Shown here: positions 15,960 through 25,500 of the stretch, piece after piece | Numbering within the stretch: the stretch's first letter is position 1 | Layout: each line of letters begins with the position of its first letter | From: Verrucomicrobiota bacterium | GTDB lineage: Bacteria > Verrucomicrobiota > Verrucomicrobiia > Verrucomicrobiales > Akkermansiaceae | Reading direction: 5' to 3' | Assembly: GCA_026397725.1 (NCBI GenBank) | Contig: JAPLUI010000503.1 | Span: 1-38,524 of the forward strand | Length of the DNA stretch: 38,524 nt | Position numbers and translations under genes: made by a program | Notes under the pieces: model-generated | What the model was told of the DNA's origin: nothing | What the model saw: only the letters and a program-made list of their open reading frames with translations | Databases searched by the model: none

Positions 15960-16377
15960 ACAGACCGATCAAGACGTCCATGCGCTTGAGGTCGATTCCG
16001 GCCAGCACCTCCGCCACCCGCGCATCGCGCATCCCCCACAGGCGGACGGCCCAGTCATAGTCGCGGTACTCCTTGCTCGCCGTCGCCGACCACAGCGTCC
16101 ACAACTTTTCCTTGGCCGTGCCCTGCAGATGCGGCAGCATCGCGACGAAGTGCTGATGATTGGTCTTGACGTAGTGGTCAAGCACGGCCCGCAGCAGGTC
16201 GCCGTGGTCTTGGTAGTGATGGTAGAAGCTGCCACGCGTGAGGTGGAGCCGGCGTGCCAAGCGGTCGATCCTGACGGCGTCGAGCCCTTCCGCAATCAGG
16301 GTTGCGACGGCAGCTTCAAGCCACTTGTTCGGCCCGCGGTCGCGTGACTGCGGCGCGGTGGGATCAGGGGTGCTCAT
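15664..16377 (-). CDS. TetR-family transcriptional regulator
   Basis: I chose the start at 16377 (MSTPDPTAPQ) because the longer frame would place the palindromic operator candidates inside the gene. 237 residues. The helix-turn-helix lies near residues 15-60: 'LIAEGLDAVRIDRLARRLHL' then 'TRGSFYHHYQDHGDLLRAVLDHY'. The rest is helical, as in ligand-binding TetR domains ('WAVRLWGMRDARVAEVLAGID'). The last 45 or so residues, after about 15815, read antisense through the receiver gene and look Pro/Arg rich, unlike TetR, so the true C-terminus may have been replaced at the junction. It is divergent from the giant gene at 16518, with two palindromes between them, which fits autoregulation and control of that gene. 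The ligand is unknown. Confidence 0.75.
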   Translation of the reverse strand: MSTPDPTAPQSRDRGPNKWLEAAVATLIAEGLDAVRIDRLARRLHLTRGSFYHHYQDHGDLLRAVLDHYVKTNHQHFVAMLPHLQGTAKEKLWTLWSATASKEYRDYDWAVRLWGMRDARVAEVLAGIDLKRMDVLIGLFMELGFGADEAWIRAALAYHGSLGDRACFGPFPPMAKRLEWRRIALEILCRPAFPDQGPATGACNLPSGMETADHAGADRSKRRAPAPVRPSRPDHER

Positions 16378-16414
16378 GCGAAATTTGGAATCCGGTGAAA
16401 TTTGTTGAATTTTG

Positions 16415-16427
16415 TGCTTGCCAAGCA
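16415..16427. promoter_or_regulatory. Palindrome TGCTTG-C-CAAGCA, candidate operator
   Basis: A perfect 6-bp inverted repeat around one base, in the divergent gap between tetR (start 16377) and the giant gene (start 16518). It is followed after 2 bases by a second palindrome. Spacing and symmetry fit a TetR dimer site. I cannot prove which protein binds. Confidence 0.5.
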
Positions 16428-16429
16428 AC

Positions 16430-16443
16430 ATACAGGTGTGTAT
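16430..16443. promoter_or_regulatory. Palindrome ATACA-GGTG-TGTAT, candidate TetR operator
   Basis: A perfect 5-bp inverted repeat with a 4-base spacer, 52 bases upstream of the tetR start. A/T-rich half sites of this type are typical of TetR-family operators. A possible plus-strand -35 (TTGAAT, 16405-16410) lies just upstream, so a protein bound here would probably cover the promoter region of the giant gene. Confidence 0.5.
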
Positions 16444-16517
16444 CTCTCGCCGCAAGCGGAATTTCATGCCGAAATTCGCCCGCTGGATTGGAGTTAGAAA
16501 CGAAGGAGAAACAACTT

Positions 16518-19500
16518 ATGAAAAACTGCAGAAAAGTCAAGTGTGTCGCGTTGATGTTGCTCAACGCATGGCTGTTGCCGGGGACGCTGCAAGCGGCAGC
16601 GCCGGGAAATGCGCTGTCCTTTGACGGTGCGGACGATTACGTGAGCATCGCCGATGCCAACGACCTGGACCTGACCAATAACTACACCCTGGAATGTTGG
16701 TTCAAGGCCGACAGCTTCGGCAGCGGGGGGTTCCCCTCGAATCTGCGCGGGTTGATCAGCAAATACCAATCCTCCGGCGCGAATGGATATTTCCTGCGCC
16801 TCAGAGGCACCGAGCTAGAGTTCGATGGCACCTACACCTCCGGCCTGAATCTCCAGAACGGGACCTGGTATCACGTCGCGGCGGTCAACGACAACGGAAC
16901 CCGCCGCCTTTACCTGAACGGTGTCGATAAGACCTCGTTGTTGACCGGCTCGCCGAGCGCGGTCCAAGCCAATACCAATGCGCTTACCCTGGCTTCGGAT
17001 TATCTGGCGGATAGCAACCGGTTCTTCGACGGAAGGATGGACGAGGTGCGGGTCTGGAACGATGTCCGGACTGTCACCGAAATCAATGACAACAGGAACA
17101 AGGAACTCGTTGGCAACGAAAGCAACCTGGTTGCCTATTACTCATGCAACGAAACCTCCGGGACGAGCCTGCCCGATGTGACCGTGCCTAGCAACAACCA
17201 CACCGGCACGCTGATGAATGGCCCGGCCTGGGTCATCAGCACGATCTTTGGCGGCGTCTCCACCGCCACCGTCACCGCCACCGCCTCAGGCACCGGCAGC
17301 GGGTCGGTCTCATCCAACATCGGCGGTATCAGCTACAGCTACCCGACAACCGGCACCGGAACAACCACCGCCATCGAGTACGGTACCGATGTGGTTCTGA
17401 CTGCCAACGCCGCCTCAGGCTCAACGGTCACCTGGACCGCCACCGGCGGAACCATCGGCGGCACGAGCACATCCGCGACCTGTACCTTCAGCAACCTCGC
17501 CGGCAACAAGACGGCGGCCGCGACCTTCACTCTCATCCCGGTAGTCAACCTCTACGTCGATCGCGCGGCGACCGGTGCGAACAATGGCACCAGTTGGGCC
17601 AACGCCTTCACCAACCTCCAGGACGCGCTGGCGGCGCCCACCAAAGGTACGATTTACGTCGCCCGGGGAACCTACAAACCGACGACCGGCGCCGACCGCG
17701 CCGCCACCTTCCAGCTTAAAACCAACGTCACTCTCCAGGGTGGCTATCCCACCGGCGGAGGCTCGCGCGATCCCAAAACCCACGTCACCATCCTCAGCGG
17801 TGACCTGCTGGGAAATGACAACGGCAACCTCGCATACGGTGAGCCAACCCTTTCCGATAACTCCTACACGGTTGTCACCGGCAGCGGAACTGACAGCACG
17901 GCGATCCTTGACGGCTTTACGATAAGCGGCGGGAATGCCGACAATTGGGACACCTCAGGCTGGCACGGCGCGAATGGCGCGGGGATGTATAACGATAACG
18001 GCAGCCCGGCCGTGCGCAATGTGACCTTCGCCAACAACAAGGCTTACCAAGGTGCCGGAATGTACAACACGGGGAGCGCCCCCGACGTTACCGGCGTGAC
18101 CTTCTCCAACAATTACGCCGGTGCGGGTGCGGGCATATACAACACGGGAAGCACCCCCAGCGTTACCGACGTGAGTTTCACCAACAATTCCGCCGAATAT
18201 GGTGCGGGAATGTATAATCTTGCCAGCAGTCCGGCCCTGCGGAACGTTACTTTCACCAACAACTCGGTTAATAACCATGGCGCGGGAATGTACAACAAAT
18301 ATGCCAGCAGCCCGGGCCTGACCAACGTGACCTTCAGCGGCAACTCGGCATACAGCGGCGGCGGCATCATGAATGTGGGGGCCGACGACAATCCGGTTCT
18401 CATGAATGTCACCTTCAGCAACAACTCCGGCAGCGGGATGTACAACAACGCGTCCACCCCGACGCTGACAAACTGCATCCTATGGGGAAATTCACCGGAT
18501 CAGTTCAGAAATGAAAACGGTAGCACACCGACCGTCACTTACAGCGTCGTCCAGGGCGGGTACACCGGCACCGGCAACCTGAGTGCCGACCCGCTCCTCG
18601 GGCCGCTCGGCAACTACGGCGGTTACACACAAACGATCCCGCTGCTGACAGGCTCCCCGGCGATCAATGCCGCCACCGCGACAGGCGCCCCAGCCACCGA
18701 TCAGCGCGGCACGGCGCGGCCAAAAGGCGCCGGATATGACATCGGCGCTTTCGAACTGGATACGACGGCTGCTTCGCCGCCGACGGTGACCAGCATCGTC
18801 GCCAACTCGGCATACCCGGTCGCCTCGATCAACGTCACCATCAACGGCACCAATTTCTCGGGTGCTCCCGCCGTACTGATCCGGAAAACCGGATTTGCGA
18901 CGATCACGGCGACCAACGTCGTCCTGGTCAGCTCCGCCCGGCTTACCTGCACGCTCGACATCTACGGGGAGGTCGCCGGCGCCAGGGACGTCGCGGTGTT
19001 CAACCCGGATGGCCGCAACTGCGTGCTGACCAACGGATTCACCGTGCTGGATGTTCCCCGCGGCAACGTTTACGTGGACAAAAACCGCTCCGGCGGCAAT
19101 CACGACGGCACCAGTTGGGCCAATGCGTTCACGGATCTTGCCGGTATTTTGCCATCCACCCGGAGCGGCGACACGATTCATGTCGCGCAGGGGACCTACA
19201 AGCCGACACCCGGCGCGGATCGCACAAAGACGTTTCCGCTCAATGACGGCGTCACCCTGCTTGGCGGCTATCCGACCGGCGGCGCGGGTTCGCGCGACCC
19301 CAAAACCTACCCCGCCATCCTCACCGGGGACCTGCTGGGCAATGACAACAACGTCATCGCCTCCGATGAACCGACCCGTGCCGAAAATAGTTACAGCGTC
19401 GTCACCCGCAGCGGTGCCTACGGCAACAACGCCACTCTTGATGGTTTCACCGTCACCGGCGGCAACGCCAACAGTGAGAGTGGCGATGGCGGCGGGCTGT

Positions 19501-20984
19501 GCAACGCCAGCAACGCCAATCTGACCCTGGCAAATGTTACCTTCCGCAACAACTCGGCATCTGATTACGGCGGCGGGCTGTACAATGAGAGTGACGGCAC
19601 TCTGGCGATGACAAATGTTACCTTCAGTAATAATTCGGCCGATTATGGCGGCGGGCTGTACACCGACTATAGCACCAATTCGTTGACTAACGTCACCTTC
19701 AGCGGCAACTCGGCATACCAAGGCGGCGGGCTGCATACCTACTCTGGCACGAGCACGCTGACGAACGTGACCGTCAGCGGCAATTCGGCCTCCGATTCCG
19801 GCGGCGGACTCTTCCTTGGATATTGCACTCTGACCATGTCCAACTCCATGGTGTGGGGAAATTCACCTGACGGAATCTATAACGGCGGCTCAACAATCAC
19901 CGTGACTTACAGCGTCGTTCAGGGGAATTTGTACAGCGGCGCCGGCAACCTGAACACCGACCCGTTCCTCGGACCGCTCGGCGATTTCGGCGGTTATACG
20001 CAGACGATCCCGCTGCTGCCAGGCAGCCCGGCAATCAATGCCGGCACGGCGACAGGCGCGCCTGCCACCGACCAGCGGGGGATTGCGCGGCCACAGGGCG
20101 CGGGATATGACATCGGCGCTTTCGAGAAGGATTCTACCACCGCGCCCCAGCCGACAGTCACCAGCATCACACCGGCATCAGCGGCACGAAGTGCGGCGCT
20201 GAGCGTCACCATCCACGGTACGAATTTTTCCGGGACGCCCGTTGTGCTGCTCCAGAAGGGCGGAAATGCGAATATCGTGGCGACGAATGTCTCGCTGGTC
20301 AACTCCACATCGCTTACCTGCACATTCAATACTCTGGGAGTGAACGCCGGCACATGGAACGTGGTGGTACTCAACCAGGATGGCAGAAGCGGCGCTCTCG
20401 CCAACGGCTTTGAAATTCCTTATGTTAACATCTATGTGGACCGGAATAACTCTGGTGGCACTCACAACGGGACCAGTTGGGCGACAGCCTTCCTGGATCT
20501 CGCCGCGGTTTTGGCATCTTCACAGAAAGGCGACATTATCCACGTCGCGAAGGGCACCTACAAACCGACGACCGACACCGATCGCATGAAGACCTTCCAA
20601 CTCAAATCCGGCGTATCCCTGCTTGGCGGCTATCCGACCGGCGGCGGCACGCGCGACTCGAAAACCAATGTTACCATTCTGAGCGGCGACATCGGAACAA
20701 CCGCCGACATGAGTGATAACTCTTACAACGTCGTCACGGGAAGCGGAACCGACGGCACCGCCTCGCTCGATGGATTCACCATTAGCGGCGGCAACGCCAG
20801 CGGCTATGGCGATGGAGAATATTGCGTGGGCGGAGGTATGTACAACAACGATGGCAGCCCGACCATCAATGAGGTAACCTTCAGCGGCAACAGGGCGTTG
20901 AACTACGGTGGCGGGCTATACAATGAAAGCGGCAGCCCGGCGCTGACCAACGTGACCTTCAGCAACAACACTGCCCTGTCATGA
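16518..20984 (+). CDS. Giant secreted LamG/beta-helix protein, 5' part up to an in-frame TGA
   Basis: Start at 16518 is set by GAAGGAGAA at 16501-16509 and by a signal peptide (MKNCRKVKCVALMLLNAWLL, ending LQAA). The frame is open for 1488 residues to TGA at 20982-20984. Domains: LamG about 29-235; an InlB-like beta region to about 343; then repeated units of a choice-of-anchor Q head ('YVDRAATGANNGTSWANAF' type), a polymorphic-membrane-protein type right-handed beta-helix ('NVTFSNN', 'GGGLYN'), a tail ending 'DQRGTARPKGAGYDIGAFE', and an IPT/TIG Ig-like domain ('VTINGTNFSGAP'). Two such units are complete and a third is broken by the TGA. The next frame continues the same reading frame after it, so this is one gene of 5730 bases interrupted by a stop. 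It is likely an exported adhesin or glycan binder. Confidence 0.82.
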   Translation: MKNCRKVKCVALMLLNAWLLPGTLQAAAPGNALSFDGADDYVSIADANDLDLTNNYTLECWFKADSFGSGGFPSNLRGLISKYQSSGANGYFLRLRGTELEFDGTYTSGLNLQNGTWYHVAAVNDNGTRRLYLNGVDKTSLLTGSPSAVQANTNALTLASDYLADSNRFFDGRMDEVRVWNDVRTVTEINDNRNKELVGNESNLVAYYSCNETSGTSLPDVTVPSNNHTGTLMNGPAWVISTIFGGVSTATVTATASGTGSGSVSSNIGGISYSYPTTGTGTTTAIEYGTDVVLTANAASGSTVTWTATGGTIGGTSTSATCTFSNLAGNKTAAATFTLIPVVNLYVDRAATGANNGTSWANAFTNLQDALAAPTKGTIYVARGTYKPTTGADRAATFQLKTNVTLQGGYPTGGGSRDPKTHVTILSGDLLGNDNGNLAYGEPTLSDNSYTVVTGSGTDSTAILDGFTISGGNADNWDTSGWHGANGAGMYNDNGSPAVRNVTFANNKAYQGAGMYNTGSAPDVTGVTFSNNYAGAGAGIYNTGSTPSVTDVSFTNNSAEYGAGMYNLASSPALRNVTFTNNSVNNHGAGMYNKYASSPGLTNVTFSGNSAYSGGGIMNVGADDNPVLMNVTFSNNSGSGMYNNASTPTLTNCILWGNSPDQFRNENGSTPTVTYSVVQGGYTGTGNLSADPLLGPLGNYGGYTQTIPLLTGSPAINAATATGAPATDQRGTARPKGAGYDIGAFELDTTAASPPTVTSIVANSAYPVASINVTINGTNFSGAPAVLIRKTGFATITATNVVLVSSARLTCTLDIYGEVAGARDVAVFNPDGRNCVLTNGFTVLDVPRGNVYVDKNRSGGNHDGTSWANAFTDLAGILPSTRSGDTIHVAQGTYKPTPGADRTKTFPLNDGVTLLGGYPTGGAGSRDPKTYPAILTGDLLGNDNNVIASDEPTRAENSYSVVTRSGAYGNNATLDGFTVTGGNANSESGDGGGLCNASNANLTLANVTFRNNSASDYGGGLYNESDGTLAMTNVTFSNNSADYGGGLYTDYSTNSLTNVTFSGNSAYQGGGLHTYSGTSTLTNVTVSGNSASDSGGGLFLGYCTLTMSNSMVWGNSPDGIYNGGSTITVTYSVVQGNLYSGAGNLNTDPFLGPLGDFGGYTQTIPLLPGSPAINAGTATGAPATDQRGIARPQGAGYDIGAFEKDSTTAPQPTVTSITPASAARSAALSVTIHGTNFSGTPVVLLQKGGNANIVATNVSLVNSTSLTCTFNTLGVNAGTWNVVVLNQDGRSGALANGFEIPYVNIYVDRNNSGGTHNGTSWATAFLDLAAVLASSQKGDIIHVAKGTYKPTTDTDRMKTFQLKSGVSLLGGYPTGGGTRDSKTNVTILSGDIGTTADMSDNSYNVVTGSGTDGTASLDGFTISGGNASGYGDGEYCVGGGMYNNDGSPTINEVTFSGNRALNYGGGLYNESGSPALTNVTFSNNTALS

Positions 20985-21640
20985 GACGGTGGCGGCATGT
21001 ACAGCTATCAAGGCAACCCGACTCTGCTGAACGTGACCTTCAGCGGCAACTCCGCCCATGATGGTGGCGGGATCTACACCGGTGGCGGCTACCCGACACT
21101 GCGCAACGTGACCTTCAGCGGCAACACCGCCGCCAATGACGGTGGCGGCATGTACCACGGTGATGGCGCCGCGCTGACGAACGTAACCTTCAGCGGCAAC
21201 TCCGCCACCGGTAGCGGCGGCGGGATGTATAGCGAGGGCAGCCTGTCGCTGATGAACGTGACCATCAGCGGCAACTCCGTCACCGGTAGCGGCGGGGGAA
21301 TCTACAACTACAGCAACAGCCTGACCCTGACGAACACCATCCTGTGGGGAAATTCACCCGACGGGATCGATGATGACCCCGGCGAGGAGGAGCCCGTCAC
21401 AGCCACCGTTTCCTATAGCGTCGTCCAGGGCGGGTACGCCGGCACCGCCAACCTGAGTGCCGATCCGAAACTGGGTACTCTCGGCGACAATGGCGGCTAT
21501 ACCCAGACCATCCCACTGCTAGCGGGAAGCCCGGCAATCAATTCCGGCACCGCCACCGGCGCGCCAACCACCGATCAGCGGGGGTTTGCGCGGCCGCAGG
21601 GCGGCGGATATGACATCGGTGCCTTCGAAGTCGGCGTTCT
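17546..21640 (+). repeat. Three choice-of-anchor Q / beta-helix units
   Basis: Units at about 17546-18768, 19066-20136 and 20425-21640. Each opens with a Y-V-D-[RK] strand and 'NGTSWA[NT]AF', has a 'YPTGG' turn and 'SGD' strand, then 4-8 helix rungs with 'NVTFSxN' and 'GGG[ML]YN', and closes with 'GGYTQTIPLL' and 'DIGAFE'. Units one and two are each followed by an IPT/TIG domain. The head segments are similar enough at DNA level to allow recombination between units. Confidence 0.8.
20982..20984 (+). other. In-frame TGA interrupting the giant gene
   Basis: The codon sits between 'NNTALS' and 'DGGGMYSYQ', inside a beta-helix rung. Frames 16518-20981 and 20985-22247 are the same phase, and rungs continue on both sides with normal spacing, so only this codon breaks the gene. 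One base change (for example from GGA or CGA) would explain it. Sequencing error, a real nonsense mutation or stop read-through cannot be told apart here. Confidence 0.85.
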
Positions 21641-22247
21641 GTCAACCCACATGATCACCGCCACCGCGGATGCCCATGGCGCCATCGCGCCCACAGGCAA
21701 CGTCGCCGTGGCCCACGGCGGCACCCAAAACTTCACCATCACACCCGCCACCTACTATCATGTCGCCGACGTGACCAAGAACGGCGTCTCCGTGGGCGCG
21801 GTCACCGCCTACTCATGGACCAACGTCACCGCCGACGGCACGATCCACGCCACCTTCGCGCCCGACCTCGCGGCCGGCGGCACCCCGCATTGGTGGCTCG
21901 CCCAATACGGCTGGACTAACAAATTCAACGCCGCCGAGGCTGCCGACACCGACGGCGACGGCCAATCCGCCGGCCAGGAATACCTCGCCGACACCGTTCC
22001 GACCGCCGCCACCTCCGCCCTCCGCGTCACCCAATTCGTCAGCCGTCCGCAGGTGGCCGTCACCTGCGCCTCGTCCGCCAGCCGGCTCTACACGCTCTTC
22101 CGCAGCACCAATCTAGCAGCAGGCACCTGGCTCCCCGTGTCCGGCCAGATCAACGTGCCCGGCACCGGCGGCCCGCTCACCTTGCACGACACTACCACGC
22201 CCCAGCCGCAACGCTGCTTCTACCGCATCGGCGCGCGGGTTCCGTGA
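20997..22247 (+). CDS. 3' part of the giant beta-helix gene, after the in-frame stop
   Basis: A 416-residue frame in the same phase as the upstream gene. It opens in the middle of a beta-helix ('NVTFSGNSAHDGGGIYTGGG') with no signal peptide and no good ribosome binding site, so it is not an independent gene. It contains five or six further rungs, the closing 'DIGAFEVG', and the C-terminal module found in two other genes here: an InlB-like strand set ('ATADAHGAIAPTGNVAVAHG'), 'HWWLAQYGWTN', an 'EAADTDGDGQSAGQEYLAD' calcium loop, and a final 'CFYRIGARVP'. Without read-through this export or anchoring end would not be made. Confidence 0.8.
   Translation: MYSYQGNPTLLNVTFSGNSAHDGGGIYTGGGYPTLRNVTFSGNTAANDGGGMYHGDGAALTNVTFSGNSATGSGGGMYSEGSLSLMNVTISGNSVTGSGGGIYNYSNSLTLTNTILWGNSPDGIDDDPGEEEPVTATVSYSVVQGGYAGTANLSADPKLGTLGDNGGYTQTIPLLAGSPAINSGTATGAPTTDQRGFARPQGGGYDIGAFEVGVLSTHMITATADAHGAIAPTGNVAVAHGGTQNFTITPATYYHVADVTKNGVSVGAVTAYSWTNVTADGTIHATFAPDLAAGGTPHWWLAQYGWTNKFNAAEAADTDGDGQSAGQEYLADTVPTAATSALRVTQFVSRPQVAVTCASSASRLYTLFRSTNLAAGTWLPVSGQINVPGTGGPLTLHDTTTPQPQRCFYRIGARVP
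21652..22247 (+). repeat. Shared C-terminal module, copy 1
   Basis: About 198 codons. The same module closes the RCC1 gene and the SBBP/NHL gene, with long stretches of near-identical DNA in all three. Sequence order: InlB-like sheet, WWLA motif, thrombospondin-3-type DxDGDGQ loop, a beta domain, and a terminal 'RIGxRxP'. A role in export or surface attachment is inferred from its constant position. Confidence 0.85.
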
Positions 22248-22254
22248 CCCGAAC

Positions 22255-22452
22255 GTGGCGGCGGTTTCCAACCGCCATGCCATCCATATCAAAAATTGAA
22301 CAGGAGGAAACGGAGAGAACGGAGGACCGAAGGGCTCTTCATCTCCTCACTTCCAGAAACCTCTGTTTCCTCCTGTTGAAAAGAAATCTTCATTGAATGA
22401 GCCCTGAGTAGTAACTTTGAGAATTGGCTTGGCGGTTGAAAACCGCCGCCAC
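22255..22452. repeat. Nested inverted-repeat element in the gap between giant genes
   Basis: Outer arms of 27 bases (22255-22281 and 22426-22452) are complementary at about 25 of 27 positions, and each arm alone also folds as GGCGGTT-loop-AACCGCC. Inside them a second pair (22296-22315 and 22360-22380) around AACAGGAGGAAAC matches at about 18 of 20. No open frame of note lies inside. The outer element reappears at 29297-29370. It could act as a terminator for the upstream gene, as RNA structure, or as a REP/MITE-like mobile palindrome. Confidence 0.85.
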
Positions 22453-22505
22453 GCCACCGCCGAACGAAAAGTCATAAACCACCGCCAAACCTAACATACA
22501 TCACC

Positions 22506-25500
22506 ATGCAAAAACATATCACGCATCATCGCATCATGCCATGGGTTCTTTCCATCTGTGCATGGCTCATGAGTATCCCGCCAGCACGCGCGGCCAACAC
22601 GCCGCAACTGGCAACCGGCTACCACCACACCGTAGTCCTGAAGTCCGACGGGTCCCTGTGGGCTTCAGGGGACAATACCCACGGCAAGTTGGGCGACGGC
22701 ACCTTCGACGACAAGACCTCCCCCGTGCGGATCGGCACGGCCAACGACTGGAGTTCGATTGCGGTGGGAGCGGATCACACCGTGGCCCTGAAGTCCAACG
22801 GCACGCTGTGGACCTGGGGCTTGAATAACGTCGGCCAGTTGGGCGACGGAACCACCGCCGGCAGGCGCTCCCCGGGGCAGGTCGGCACGGACAACCGCTG
22901 GGTCGCGGTCACGGCTGGCGGGGTTACCGGCACGACCGGTCACACCGTGGCGCTCAAGGCGGACGGAACCTTGTGGGCCTGGGGCAACAATGACTACGGC
23001 CAGTTGGGGGACGGAACCGGCGCGGAAAAGGACTCCCCCGTGCAGGTCGGCACGGCTACCACTTGGGTCGCGGTTGCAGCGGGATCGAATCACACCGTGG
23101 CACTCAAAGCGGACGGGACCTTGTGGGCCTGGGGAGACAATTCCGACTGCCAGTTGGGTGACGGCACCACCGTGGACAAGTTTTCCCCCGTGCAAGTCGG
23201 CACGGATAACCACTGGGTCACGATCTCGGCCGGGGATAATCACACCGTGGCGCTGAAATCAGACGGCTCGTTGTGGGCATGGGGATTCAATAGCTCCGGC
23301 CAGTTGGGCGACGCATCCACCATGGACAAAAATGCCCCCGTGCAGGTCGGCACCGCTAACAACTGGGTCGCGGCCAATGCCGGTGCCACTCACACCGTCG
23401 GGCTGAAATCGGACGGCTCCTTGTGGGTGTGGGGCAATAATTACTACGGCCAGTTGGGCGACGGAACCTCCTCCAGCAGAACCTCCCCGGTTCAATGTGG
23501 AACGGAAACCGGCTGGGTCGCGATGGAGTGTGGAAATAGTGACACCTTCGCGCTGAAGTCGGACGGCTCATGGTGGGCCTGCGGCAACAATTCCTCCGGC
23601 CAGCTCGGCGACGGCACCACCACCGAACGCCATTCCCAGGTGCAGACCGGCATGGATAACAAAGCGGTCGCGCTCGCGGGCGGAGGTTTCCACAGCCTCG
23701 CGGTGAAGTCGGACGGCACCTTGTGGGCCTGGGGAGGAAATGCCTACGGCCAGTTGGGAAACGGGAATATCCCGGACGAGCCCTCCCCGGTGCCAATCGG
23801 CACGGAGCACAAATGGGCCTCGGTCGCGGCGGGAGAGTATCATTCCTTGGCCTTGAAAGCGGACGGCTCGTTGTGGGCCTGGGGAAAAAATACCGACGGC
23901 CAATTGGGCGACGGCACGTCCGCCGAGAGGCATGCCCCGGTGCGGATCGGCACCGACGACAAGTGGGCCTCAGTGGTGGCTGGAGCTTTCCACTCCATGG
24001 CGTTGAAAGCGGACGGCACTTTGTGGGCCTGGGGAGACAATAGCTACGGCCAATTGGGCGACGGGACGACTACCGACCGGCATGTCCCGCTGCAAATCGG
24101 CACCGCCAACACCTGGGTCGCGGTCGCGGGTGGACCGTATCACACCCTGGCCCTGAAGGCGGACGGCACCCTGTGGGCATGGGGATCTAATGACGCCGGC
24201 CAAGTGGGGGATGGGACGACCACCAACCGGCATTCCCCGGTGCAAATCGCCACGGACAACAAGTGGGTTGCCGTAGCGGCGGGAGCCGATCATTCCCTGG
24301 CGATCAAGGCGGACGGAACCTTGTGGGCCTGGGGATATAGCAATCACGGCCAATTGGGCGACGGAACGGTCACTGAAAGGCATGCCCCCGTACAAATCGG
24401 AACGGATCACAGTTGGGTCACGGTCACCGCGGGAGAGGCTCATTCCTTGGCGCGAAAAGCGGATGGAACCTTGTGGGCCTGGGGAAGCAATGGCGCTGGC
24501 CAGTTGGGCGACGGCACCACCACCGAAAGGCATTCCCCCGTGCAGGTCGGAACCGCCGCCAACTGGATCGCGCTTGAGGCGGGATTTTCCCACACCCTCG
24601 CCCTCATGTCGGACGGAACCCTGTGGACGTGGGGATGGAATTTCTACAGTCAGTTAGGGCTTGGCGATCAGAATGAACGGCATGCGCCCGCGACTCTCGC
24701 CAGCGCGTCGATCACCACTAACACCGTGATTCCTGCCGCCGGCACCGGCGGCACGATGACACCGGGCTGGGCGGTCATGGCCAATTACAACACCAGCGTT
24801 GCCTTCACCATCACTCCCGACACCGGCTATCATATCGTGTCCGTGACCGGTTGCGGCGGCACTCTGGTTGGCACCACCTACACGACGGGCCCGATCACCG
24901 CCGCCGGCACCGTCACCGCGACCTTCGCGATCAATCAGGAAGTGGTTACGGCGGCGGTTTCCAACATCGCCACCACCACCGCCACCTGCGGCGGCAACGT
25001 GATCGCCCAGGGTCCCCAGCCGGTCACCGCCCGCGGCGTCTGCTGGAACACCGACAGCAGCCCGACCGTCGCCAACAGCCACACCACCGACGGCAGCGGC
25101 TTGGGCGCCTTCACCAGCTATCTCACAGGCCTGACGCCCGGCCGGATCTATTATGTCCGAGCCTATGCCATCAGCACCTCGGCCACCTCCTACGGTGCGG
25201 AGGAAGCCTTCATCACGCTCATGACCCCGCCGGGCAACAGCCTGCAGTTCGACGGCACCAACGACTATGTGAGCATCTCCGACTCCAACACCCTGGACAT
25301 GACCAGCAACTACACCCTCGAATGCTGGTTCAAAGCCGACTCCTTCGGCGGCCTGCGCGGCCTGATCGATAAATATCAGACCGCTTCGGCCAATGGTTAC
25401 CTGCTGCGCCTCACCGGCACGGACCTCGACTTCGATCAAAAGACCACCAGCGGTCTCGCCCTCCAGGCCGGACGCTGGTATCATGTCGCCGCGGTCAATA

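Noticed and set aside
22605..24709. CRISPR-like or satellite repeat
   Set aside because: The 156-bp period is in frame and encodes RCC1 blades throughout.
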